From Fusobacteriaceae bacterium (lineage in GTDB: Bacteria; Fusobacteriota; Fusobacteriia; Fusobacteriales; Fusobacteriaceae), in contig CAAFPW010000074.1 of the NCBI GenBank assembly GCA_900764925.1, positions 1 to 50,977 of the forward strand: a DNA stretch of 50,977 nucleotides. The letters are read 5' to 3'. Below are positions 40,513 through 47,868 of the stretch, piece by piece. Within the stretch, counting starts at the first letter, position 1. The number at the start of each line of letters is the position of its first letter. Made by a program: the position numbers and the translations under genes. The notes under the pieces were generated by a model that saw nothing but the letters and a program-made list of their open reading frames with translations, was not told where the DNA came from and ran no database searches.

Positions 40513-41298
40513 TTACCTCCTCTTAGCTATGAGAGAGTAATAAGTAGCTTGAACATATCTAATAAAAAACTTTATCCTATTTTTTAAAGGTAGTTGATAG
40601 GAAAGCATAAATTTATAGTATTTTTTAAATCCCTTGGGATTATCTCTCATAAGCTTTTTAAAATTTTTAGTATAACCATTCTCAAGATATTCAAAATAAT
40701 AGATTCCCTCATCTATGTATCTCATCTTATACTGTTCTCCAATTTTTACCCAAACTGTCGCTTCTGGAATAAATTTCTCCCCTGTGTATACTTCAAAGGG
40801 ATTCTCTCTTAGGAGTTCAGTTCGAAATACCTCAGCCTTATCTCCATCTATTCCCAATTTATATACTATCTCTATAGGAGAGGAATCTAAGATTGGTTTT
40901 GGATAGGGATTACCAGTGATTTTATTGGTAATCATATCAATCTTTCTAAAGATCATTCCTCCCATAGATTTTGGAAGAGTTTTACCATAGAATAGAATTT
41001 TTTCCACACAGTTATCAGCGATATAGTCATCACTATCAACTATGAAAAAAAACTCCCCACGAGCTAAAGCTACTCCCTCATTTATAGCTCTCATCTTTCC
41101 ACCATTTTTTAGATACTTATAAGTGATTTCAAAGGGAGAGTGTAACATAAATTCTTTAATTAACTCCCCACTTCTATCTGTGGAACCATCATCTATAACA
41201 ACCCAATGAAAATCCTTAGAAGTCTGTCTAAGTAAACTCTCATATAATCTTTTTAAAGTGTCCTCTCTATTATAAACAGGGGTAAAAATTGTCAACAT
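40513..41298 (-). CDS. GT2-family glycosyltransferase
   Basis: A 261-residue GT-A enzyme with MLTIFTPVYNREDTLKRLYE, VVIDDGSTDRSGELI, NGGKMRAINEGVALARGEFF and IVDSDDYI (DSDD at 88-91). The short length and the KLGIDGDKAEVFRTELLREN C-terminal block are typical of WbbD/EpsE-like inverting transferases, which often add the second sugar. It directly follows the initiating transferase gene (two bases), consistent with an early step, but that assignment is inferred from order only. Confidence 0.9.
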   Translation of the reverse strand: MLTIFTPVYNREDTLKRLYESLLRQTSKDFHWVVIDDGSTDRSGELIKEFMLHSPFEITYKYLKNGGKMRAINEGVALARGEFFFIVDSDDYIADNCVEKILFYGKTLPKSMGGMIFRKIDMITNKITGNPYPKPILDSSPIEIVYKLGIDGDKAEVFRTELLRENPFEVYTGEKFIPEATVWVKIGEQYKMRYIDEGIYYFEYLENGYTKNFKKLMRDNPKGFKKYYKFMLSYQLPLKNRIKFFIRYVQATYYSLIAKRR

Positions 41299-41300
41299 AA

Positions 41301-42560
41301 TTATCTTCCTTTTCCAAATACTACAGTTTTAAATGTCATAAACATAATCATCATATCTAAGTATAAACTGTGATGCTTGATATAGTATAGATCGTACTCT
41401 AACTTTCTTCTAGCATCCTCTACACTAGCACCATATGGGTACATAACTTGAGCCCAACCAGTGAGACCAGGTTTTACCATATGTCTTAGATTGTAGTATG
41501 GTATCTCTTTTTCCAACTCTTTAATAAATACCATTCTTTCAGGTCTAGGACCTATAAAACTCATCTCTCCCTTAAGTACATTTATAAGTTGAGGTAACTC
41601 ATCTATTCTAGTTTTTCTCATAAAGTTACCAAATTTTGTAACTCTAGGGTCATTGACTTGAGCCCACTTAGCTCCATCTTTTTCAGCATCATTTCTCATA
41701 CTTCTAAATTTATGAACTTTGAACTCTTTTCCATTTTCTCCAACTCTATCTTGACTATATATTATTGGACCTGGGCTTTCCAATCTTACGATTATAGCTG
41801 CCACCAACATTATAGGAAGAGTCATCACACCAATTATTATAGCCATGACAATATCAAATACTCTTTTGATATTATTTTGAATTTGACTACGAAGGATTTT
41901 AAAACCATAAGCTTGTAGTAACCACTCTTCACTAATAAACTCAACCTCAATCTTTCCTTCATTTTCTATCATATAGTCAAAATAACTCTTTACCTCTATT
42001 CCACTTAGTTTCATAGAGAGTATATCTCTAATCTCGTTACTAGTTAATTTTTCTTCACAAAGTATTATCAGAGATATATCATTATCTTTTACAAATTTAG
42101 AAAACTCCTCTTTTTCCCCATGAAAATCAACATATTTATAGTCAGGGAAGTTTTGTATACTATCTAGTACTCTTTTTTTCATCTCTCCACTACCATATAT
42201 AGTGACACATCTAAGTTTAAATACTGCTATACTAATAAGTACAGTTAAAAGTACTTGAGATGAGATAAAGATCATCATAAACACTATCAACGATAGATCC
42301 CAACTGTATAAAAACCATGTCATAAAACATATAATATCCAATATTATAACTAGGATATAATTTCTAATCTTATACTTATATCTTTGGAACTTCATATTGT
42401 CAGTGACATAAGCTCCCAACATCATAATGAAGAAACCTATCATAGAGTAAAGAGAAAATAGGTTATCACCAGATATAAAAATATATTTTTCTAAGTAAAA
42501 AATCGCTCCCAAAATCAATATATATACTGTATTTAAAATAGTTCCCTTATCTTGTTCCAT
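41301..42560 (-). CDS. Initiating undecaprenyl-phosphate sugar phosphotransferase (WcaJ/WbaP type)
   Basis: This 419-residue protein has four N-terminal membrane helices (about 9-113), a Rossmann-like middle region (about 115-210) and a C-terminal phosphoglycosyl transferase domain (about 230-419). The latter has the re-entrant helix VFDIVMAIIIGVMTLPIML, VHKFRSMRNDAEKDG, RKTRIDELPQLINVLKGEMS (Asp-Glu at 320-321), FIGPRPER and LRHMVKPGLTGWAQV. It transfers hexose-1-phosphate to undecaprenyl phosphate and so starts repeat-unit assembly. Being near the operon front fits that role. The specific sugar is undetermined. Confidence 0.94.
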   Translation of the reverse strand: MEQDKGTILNTVYILILGAIFYLEKYIFISGDNLFSLYSMIGFFIMMLGAYVTDNMKFQRYKYKIRNYILVIILDIICFMTWFLYSWDLSLIVFMMIFISSQVLLTVLISIAVFKLRCVTIYGSGEMKKRVLDSIQNFPDYKYVDFHGEKEEFSKFVKDNDISLIILCEEKLTSNEIRDILSMKLSGIEVKSYFDYMIENEGKIEVEFISEEWLLQAYGFKILRSQIQNNIKRVFDIVMAIIIGVMTLPIMLVAAIIVRLESPGPIIYSQDRVGENGKEFKVHKFRSMRNDAEKDGAKWAQVNDPRVTKFGNFMRKTRIDELPQLINVLKGEMSFIGPRPERMVFIKELEKEIPYYNLRHMVKPGLTGWAQVMYPYGASVEDARRKLEYDLYYIKHHSLYLDMMIMFMTFKTVVFGKGR

Positions 42561-42578
42561 TCCAATCTCCTACCTCTA

Positions 42579-44243
42579 TTAAAAAAGCTTTATTCTTCTA
42601 CCAGATAAAATATTATTCTCTTCAAAACTGTTTCTATCAAAATATAATCTTGCCTTAAATAACTCCTGTTTACTATCTATTCCCAATTCAGAAAAAACAC
42701 CACTAGGGTATACCTTATCACTGAATCCATAAACAGCTAGTTGGTTATTCATCTTTGGAAGATATTGAATCTCTCTGAAAAGTACACCATTTTTCCAATT
42801 TTCATTTTCAGCATAGTATTCAGGTTCTCTTGTACTTAGAATTTTTCCCATGATATCAAAAGTGAATACAGCCTTATCATTAGCTACCATCCACACATCT
42901 CCCTCTTTTCCAACATAGGCTTTGTTCATAGTAGATGAGATATCTAGAACATATCTGATATTACCATTTATATCAAAAACAAAAGGTAGTGCCTTCTCCT
43001 TTGTGTTGAAAGAAACTAGATTCATTCCCTCTTCCATTCTATTAGGAATTTTTTTCTCTATAACTATTGCTGGTAAGATATCAGCTAGTTGACCAGTTGT
43101 AATAGTTACAGATTTTTCTCTACCATCTTCTAACTCTATTTTAACCTTGTTGTTAGTTTTAGGGTACAGTCCAACTATTGGGAACTCTCCCAGACTATTT
43201 ATAGAAGTTGTATATGTGTAATTTCCACTTTCAAACTCTCCATCAATGGTTATTTTTACATTTTTACCAGCTAGATCATTTTCTACCTTTATAAGAGCTG
43301 TTAGTGGTGTTCTACCATAAGGATTTAGTTTAATAAACGGATTTTCAAAGGTATAGACATTTTTTCTATACTCCTTTTCCAACTCTATATTACTATTTTT
43401 ATCTGATAGATAAAACTCTCCATAGAGATATATCTTTTTAAACTCCACTCCACTCATATTTTTTTCTATAAACTCTTTAAATCTCTCATCTAAATTAGAT
43501 AAATCATCCATTCCCTTACTAAATGAAACCAATTTTTCTAAAGTCTCCATTGGAAGACCAGAGGTAAGTAGTTTATTAGAGTACTCTCTAACTCTCTCTA
43601 AAAACTCTTCGTTGAAGTTTAAAAACTCAACTATTCCACTGTCACTACTTATGATATTATTTAATTTATCAAGTTGCTCTTTGTTTAATTGAACTATTAT
43701 CTCCTTTAGTTCAGGATTAGATGTAAGTTTTAAAAATTTCTCTTTGGCTACAATAAGCTCTGGTACCTTTCCTTCATTAGCCAATATCTTAGTGTAATCA
43801 AAATTTGGAAAACTATTTACTAGATAGTTTTTAATTCCTGTTGATAATAGACTTAACTCTCTAAAACCTTTACTTGCATTGTATAAATTAATAGCTTCTT
43901 GATATGGGATATCCTCGGAAAGATATTTTTCAGAACTATATTTTCCCTTCTCTTTGCTATTTAATATCTGCTGCAAATTTTCATCATTTAAAATATTACT
44001 AGCAACCTCAAGCTTTTCCACAGAAAGCTTTTTAATCTCTTGAATTAAAGAGTTACTATTGATCTTTCTCTCTATATCCTTTTCAAATCTCTTACTTCTA
44101 CTCTCTTGATAAGATTTAGAAAGTATTTGACTATTTGCTAAACCATCAATTAATATATCTCTCTTTTTAAAAGTATATAAACTTAAACAAATTACTGCTA
44201 ATGAACAAATGATTAAACCCTTCTCTTTATTAGTCAATTTCAT
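42579..44243 (-). CDS. Membrane-anchored protein with arylsulfotransferase (ASST) N-domain, propeller truncated
   Basis: A 554-residue protein with an N-terminal anchor (about 8-24), then a helical charged region (about 30-265) with no family I recognise. Residues about 300-385 match the N-terminal beta domain of bacterial aryl-sulfate sulfotransferases (NPYGRTPLTALIKVEND at 307-323, VGLYPKTNNKVKIEL). About 400-530 resembles only the first part of the ASST beta-propeller (FVFDINGNIRYVLDIS). Full ASSTs carry a six-bladed propeller with a catalytic His, which is missing here, so enzymatic sulfotransfer is unlikely. It heads the glycan operon 19 bases before the initiating transferase. A scaffold or glycan-handling role is possible but unproven. 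Confidence 0.6.
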   Translation of the reverse strand: MKLTNKEKGLIICSLAVICLSLYTFKKRDILIDGLANSQILSKSYQESRSKRFEKDIERKINSNSLIQEIKKLSVEKLEVASNILNDENLQQILNSKEKGKYSSEKYLSEDIPYQEAINLYNASKGFRELSLLSTGIKNYLVNSFPNFDYTKILANEGKVPELIVAKEKFLKLTSNPELKEIIVQLNKEQLDKLNNIISSDSGIVEFLNFNEEFLERVREYSNKLLTSGLPMETLEKLVSFSKGMDDLSNLDERFKEFIEKNMSGVEFKKIYLYGEFYLSDKNSNIELEKEYRKNVYTFENPFIKLNPYGRTPLTALIKVENDLAGKNVKITIDGEFESGNYTYTTSINSLGEFPIVGLYPKTNNKVKIELEDGREKSVTITTGQLADILPAIVIEKKIPNRMEEGMNLVSFNTKEKALPFVFDINGNIRYVLDISSTMNKAYVGKEGDVWMVANDKAVFTFDIMGKILSTREPEYYAENENWKNGVLFREIQYLPKMNNQLAVYGFSDKVYPSGVFSELGIDSKQELFKARLYFDRNSFEENNILSGRRIKLF

Positions 44244-44281
44244 TCTTTTCTCCTTTAAAATAGCAAATTATTTATTTCACT

Positions 44282-44290
44282 ATTGTATCA
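44282..44290 (-). promoter_or_regulatory. Extended -10 promoter of the glycan operon
   Basis: On the minus strand TGATACAAT is an extended -10 (TG-N-TACAAT), 39 bases before the start of the ASST-like gene. No good -35 is seen, as is common with extended -10 promoters. Confidence 0.5.
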
Positions 44291-44344
44291 TATTTTTCTA
44301 CACTTTGCTTTTCTTTTTTTAAAATTCACACTTTTATAAAAATA

Positions 44345-46306
44345 TTAGACTTTTTTAGCACAATTTAGATGTACTCTTTCCAATTCTCTTACAGTTTTCA
44401 TTGAGCTTAAAACGAGATTATTGAAATATATATCCTCTGCAAGTTTTCCAAAAACCTCACTATTATCCTCTAGATTTATAAAACTTTCTAGTTCATTATG
44501 GGTATAACTATAACAGATTCTTCTCAAGGCATCTTCAATATTTTTTAAGATTTCATCTAAGATTAAATTATCTTTAAATATACTCTCTCTATAATGAATG
44601 TAGGAATTGATCTGTTCTAACTCCACAATCAAGAGATTATTTATCTCTAACATCTCTTCATAAATTTTTCTATCCTGTTCAGGAAGATTTTTACTTATGT
44701 AGCTTTTAATCTCATTGATCAACATATTGTGTTCCATCATAAGATGTCTAAAATCAGTTATGTTTCCCTCCCCTTTAACTTTTTTTCTAAGCTCAACAAT
44801 TAAGTGTTTATCCAATTCAAAAAGTTCATCTATGTTCTTTTTAAACTCTCTCTTACTTGTGTTAGGAAGTATGTAGTTATTAGCAAGAGTTGTCAAAATA
44901 GCAGCTAAAAATACATATATGACTCTTAATAAACTAGCTTTTTCTAAATCCAAAGCTATGGTAGCTAAGGTCATACCATAACAAGTGGTGTACATAGTCA
45001 TAGTCCAAGAGGTTATAGGAGAGATATACATAAAAATTGTCATCAGAATAATGACGATAATCTTATAGGGAATACTGTTCCCTAGACTCATAAATAACCA
45101 ACAGATAAATATTCCACCGAAGGTTCCTAAAATTCTATTATTTATCTTCATTTTACTCTCTTCAGCATAAGGCATGAGCATAAGAAAAGAACTCATAGGA
45201 AACCAGTAGGCATGTTCAAACTTAGTTATATAATTAAATGAAAAAGATATTGCCAATACCAATGATAATCTAAGAGCAAATCTTATTTGAAAAATATTTA
45301 GGTAACTTTCATTTTTATTTTTTGTTAATTTTTTCTTATCTTTAGTGATTTTCCACTCTTTATCATAACCAGTATTTTTTTTCTGATCTATGTGTGATAT
45401 TGAGAGTTTTACTAAATTTAGAATCTCCCTCATAGCTTTCTCTTTATCTGATGAGATTTTATATTTAAAGTCTAGAAAGCTCTCAATCTCTTGAATAATT
45501 TCACTATTTTTCTTTACTCCCAACTCATTTCCAATATTTTCAAAGAGTTGAGCTAAATCTTCAAAATATTTTTTTTCCTCATCTTCTATCTCAGGATAGA
45601 GTTTAATAAAATAGAGTATTCTTTGAAATACCATCATAAACCAATAGAGAACTTTTCCATAATCATTGGCTAGATACTTGTAGTTTCTAGTGGAATAGAT
45701 CAATTGATTTAGAGCTGGAAGTGTATCTTTTAGATTTTTTCTTTCCTTTTCTATATCTAAATTATTAGCTAATTTTCTCATCATTAGAGCTATTATATGG
45801 AGTTTTCCCTTTAATTTTTCATATTTTATTTTTTTTATGATATATTTAGAGTGGAGATGAAGTCCTATTGTCAAGATTCCAAAACAATAGAATAGAGCCC
45901 CGATTCTAAGTGGGAGAAGAGAGAGAGAAATTGGAACTAACTGCATAAAAACAAAAGCCATTCCATAGACAAAATAAGCTTTTGGAGTAAACTTATTAGT
46001 TAAGAAAAAAACTATAAAGAAAGGGACAAGAAAATTTAACCCTGCACAAAACAGTATATTCTTTCCAGCTAAAAAAGCTAAGAGAGTGATAACAAAAAAT
46101 AAAAAGTAGTCCTTCAAAAGTTCGATTGGGCTAAAATCCCTACTCATTTTTATTTTAAAAGCCAGTGTAAAAAAAGGTGTAAGAATTATATTATAGATAC
46201 CAAAAAAACTCCAAAGAGAGAGAAATAGAAAGATTGAAAAAAGTATTACTGCAAGTTCATTAAAGATTTTAGATTTTATATCTATGATTCTATTATAAAT
46301 TTTTAT
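44345..46306 (-). CDS. FUSC-family membrane transporter (aromatic-acid exporter-like), probable non-AUG start
   Basis: The 600-residue stretch from ATG 46147 is an FUSC protein: two blocks of hydrophobic helices (about 11-95 and 285-425 of that numbering) around cytosolic helical regions, with FEHAYWFPMSSFLMLMPYAE and NNRILGTFGGIFICWL. However, that ATG has no ribosome site, and the frame stays open upstream with a hydrophobic helix (NELAVILFSIFLFLSLW). The only ribosome site, AAGGAG at 46316-46321, sits nine bases before ATA 46306, 53 codons earlier; there is no in-frame ATG, GTG or TTG between. I therefore place the start at ATA 46306 (653 residues), with ATG 46147 as the alternative. Relatives export aromatic acids or similar compounds; the substrate here is unknown. 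Confidence 0.72.
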   Translation of the reverse strand: MKIYNRIIDIKSKIFNELAVILFSIFLFLSLWSFFGIYNIILTPFFTLAFKIKMSRDFSPIELLKDYFLFFVITLLAFLAGKNILFCAGLNFLVPFFIVFFLTNKFTPKAYFVYGMAFVFMQLVPISLSLLPLRIGALFYCFGILTIGLHLHSKYIIKKIKYEKLKGKLHIIALMMRKLANNLDIEKERKNLKDTLPALNQLIYSTRNYKYLANDYGKVLYWFMMVFQRILYFIKLYPEIEDEEKKYFEDLAQLFENIGNELGVKKNSEIIQEIESFLDFKYKISSDKEKAMREILNLVKLSISHIDQKKNTGYDKEWKITKDKKKLTKNKNESYLNIFQIRFALRLSLVLAISFSFNYITKFEHAYWFPMSSFLMLMPYAEESKMKINNRILGTFGGIFICWLFMSLGNSIPYKIIVIILMTIFMYISPITSWTMTMYTTCYGMTLATIALDLEKASLLRVIYVFLAAILTTLANNYILPNTSKREFKKNIDELFELDKHLIVELRKKVKGEGNITDFRHLMMEHNMLINEIKSYISKNLPEQDRKIYEEMLEINNLLIVELEQINSYIHYRESIFKDNLILDEILKNIEDALRRICYSYTHNELESFINLEDNSEVFGKLAEDIYFNNLVLSSMKTVRELERVHLNCAKKV

Positions 46307-46327
46307 TTTAACCCACTCCTTATAAAG

Positions 46328-46362
46328 TAAAAAATAAAAGAGGATATAAATCTTACCCTCTT
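46328..46362 (-). terminator. Terminator after tRNA-Leu
   Basis: On the minus strand AAGAGG (46362-46357) pairs with CCTCTT (46343-46338) across a 13-base loop and is followed by TTATTTTTT. It lies 11 bases after the tRNA 3' end, just ahead of the FUSC ribosome site. Confidence 0.6.
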
Positions 46363-46373
46363 AAATATCTTAA

Positions 46374-46460
46374 TGGTGCATGGGAAGAGACTTGAACTCT
46401 CACAGGAGAACTACCTATAAGGACCTCAACCTTACGCGTCTACCATTCCGCCACCCATGC
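46374..46460 (-). tRNA. tRNA-Leu (anticodon GAG)
   Basis: The minus strand folds into an 87-base type II tRNA. The acceptor GCATGGG (from 46460) pairs with CCCATGC, and the encoded CCA is at 46376-46374. The D-arm starts GGCGGAATGGTAGACGC, the anticodon arm is TAAGG-TTGAGGT-CCTTA with anticodon GAG, there is a long variable arm, and the T-arm has GTTCAAGTC. This is characteristic of bacterial tRNA-Leu, reading CUC/CUU. Confidence 0.97.
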
Positions 46461-46463
46461 ATA

Positions 46464-46628
46464 TCAATACCATAAATTATATGACACTCTTTTTTTCTTC
46501 TTTTGATCTTTTTTGAAAATCCTATCATAGAGTCTTAACATAAGACCTACAATAAGTAATGGAAATAGAAATAGTTTAACTAATGTATTTACTAACCAAT
46601 GGAGTTTTTTTTCTCTTTCAATATTCAT
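46464..46628 (-). CDS. Small basic membrane protein, 54 residues
   Basis: A short ORF starting ATG at 46628 behind an excellent site, GGGAGGGAG, two bases away from the core (GGGAGG about eight bases before ATG). It encodes MNIERE then a hydrophobic helix (LVNTLVKLFLFPLLIVGLML, about 12-31) and a very basic tail (RIFKKDQKKKKR). No family is recognised. It lies between the cold-shock gene terminator and tRNA-Leu, and its stop codon is only three bases from the tRNA 5' end. No promoter fits between the csp terminator and the ATG, so it may depend on csp read-through. Confidence 0.62.
   Translation of the reverse strand: MNIEREKKLHWLVNTLVKLFLFPLLIVGLMLRLYDRIFKKDQKKKKRVSYNLWY
46524..46552 (-). 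promoter_or_regulatory. Possible tRNA-Leu promoter inside the small ORF
   Basis: On the minus strand TTGTAG (46552-46547) and TATGAT (46529-46524) have a 17-base spacer that contains the perfect inverted repeat GTCTTA-TGT-TAAGAC. It would start transcription about 57 bases before the tRNA, within the 54-codon ORF. Confidence 0.42.
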
Positions 46629-46651
46629 AACTCCCTCCCAGAAAATTGAGA

Positions 46652-46680
46652 TAAAAACAGGGTACTATACAGTACCCTGT
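46652..46680 (-). terminator. Terminator of the cold-shock gene
   Basis: A perfect 10-bp palindrome ACAGGGTACT / AGTACCCTGT (46657-46680) with a four-base loop is followed on the minus strand by five T. It is 17 bases after the csp stop. Confidence 0.9.
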
Positions 46681-46696
46681 AATTTTACAAAATAAA

Positions 46697-46897
46697 TTAA
46701 GCTACTGTTACGTTAGAAGCAACTGGTCCTTTAGCTCCTTCAGTTACTTCAAATGATACTGCTTGTCCTTCTTCTAAAGATCTGAATCCTTTAGCGTTGA
46801 TGTTAGAGTAGTGTACGAAATAATCGTTTCCATCCTCACCAGAAATAAATCCAAATCCTTTGTCTTTGTTAAACCACTTTACTGTTCCTTTTAGCAT
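46697..46897 (-). CDS. cspA: Cold-shock domain protein (CspA family)
   Basis: A 66-residue single cold-shock domain. It begins MLKGTVKWFNKDKGFGFISG, containing RNP1 (KGFGFI), and continues with the RNP2 motif YFVHYSNI and EGQAVSFEVTEGAKGPVASN. It binds single-stranded RNA/DNA and acts as an RNA chaperone. Start ATG is eight bases after GGAGGTG. The untranslated leader is about 130 bases long from a strong promoter and contains a tandem 14-base repeat, so expression is probably controlled post-transcriptionally as in other csp genes. Confidence 0.96.
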   Translation of the reverse strand: MLKGTVKWFNKDKGFGFISGEDGNDYFVHYSNINAKGFRSLEEGQAVSFEVTEGAKGPVASNVTVA

Positions 46898-46956
46898 TAA
46901 AATGCACCTCCAAAAATTTTAGATAAAACCAAAATAGAAAAAACAAACCCTAAAAT

Positions 46957-46991
46957 TTTTGAAACGTGAATCTATACTTTTGAAACGTGAA
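46957..46991 (-). promoter_or_regulatory. Tandem 14-base repeat in the csp leader
   Basis: TTCACGTTTCAAAA occurs twice on the minus strand (46991-46978 and 46970-46957) with a 21-base period, about two helical turns. It lies downstream of the promoter within the transcribed leader. It may be an RNA element or an operator. Confidence 0.6.
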
Positions 46992-47035
46992 AAAAAGTTA
47001 GTGTTTAATTTATCAAATCAGTTTTCCATGTGCTT

Positions 47036-47064
47036 ATTATAGCATTAAATAGCGATTTATACAA
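47036..47064 (-). promoter_or_regulatory. Promoter of the cold-shock gene
   Basis: On the minus strand TTGTAT (47064-47059) and a perfect TATAAT (47041-47036) have a 17-base spacer, predicting a leader of about 130 bases. Confidence 0.8.
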
Positions 47065-47097
47065 GAAAATTTTTTATCAAATTAGTAAATTATAAGA

Positions 47098-47868
47098 TTA
47101 CTTGTTATCTAAGTAAAGAGTGTATAATCCCTTTATACTTAAATCAGCTTCATATACATCAATCTCATCTATCTCAGCAGAAAGAAGTTTTCCAAGTCCA
47201 CCAGTAGCAACTACAAAACACTCCTCTCCAACTTCCTCTTTCATCTTTCTGATGATGTGTTTTATCTGTCCAGCATATCCGTAGAATATACCAGCTTGAA
47301 TTTGAGAGATTGTATCTGAACCAAGGGCACACTCTGGAGTAGTAAATTTAACCTTAGGAAGTTTTGCAGTATTTCCACAAAGTGCGTTTATACTCATCTC
47401 TATTCCTGGAAGGATAGCTCCTCCTACATAGATATTTTTCTTTAAGACATCAAAAGTTGTAGCTGTACCTAAATCTATAATTATTAGGTTCTTATCTGGA
47501 TAAGCTTTTAGTGCTTGAACAATATCAATTATTCTATCAGCACCAAATCCTGTTGGATTCATATTTTCAGCAAAGGAGAAAGGTAATTTTTTCTCCAGAT
47601 CAACTATCATAGGTTCAATGTTAAAATACTTTCTTCCAAAGAATTGGAAAATAGTAATAAGATTTGGAACAACAGAAGAAACTACTATTCCACTAACTTT
47701 CTCTATCTCTATACCATTGAACTTTGATATATTTCTAAAATATGAAAAATATTCATCTTCAGTTAATTTATCATTAGTAGATACTCTAAAAGTAAGTAAG
47801 ATTTTACCCTTCTCATCAAAAACTCCAGTGACGATATGAGTATTTCCAATATCAACAGTTATAAGCAT
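47098..47868 (-). CDS. coaX: Type III pantothenate kinase
   Basis: A 256-residue kinase of the ASKHA fold that phosphorylates pantothenate, the first step of CoA synthesis; this type needs a monovalent cation and resists CoA feedback. Motifs are LITVDIGNTHIVTGVFD (phosphate 1), NPTGFGADRIIDIVQA, IIDLGTATTFDVL (phosphate 2), GGAILPGIEMSINAL and VVATGGLGKLL. It overlaps the end of the upstream fusion gene by ten bases, with GGCGGTG as ribosome site, so the two are translationally coupled. No BirA gene is adjacent, unlike in many bacteria. Confidence 0.95.
   Translation of the reverse strand: MLITVDIGNTHIVTGVFDEKGKILLTFRVSTNDKLTEDEYFSYFRNISKFNGIEIEKVSGIVVSSVVPNLITIFQFFGRKYFNIEPMIVDLEKKLPFSFAENMNPTGFGADRIIDIVQALKAYPDKNLIIIDLGTATTFDVLKKNIYVGGAILPGIEMSINALCGNTAKLPKVKFTTPECALGSDTISQIQAGIFYGYAGQIKHIIRKMKEEVGEECFVVATGGLGKLLSAEIDEIDVYEADLSIKGLYTLYLDNK

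Noticed and set aside
46957..46991. CRISPR-like repeat
   Set aside because: Only two copies of 14 bases with a seven-base gap; repeat and spacer lengths do not fit CRISPR, and no cas genes are present.
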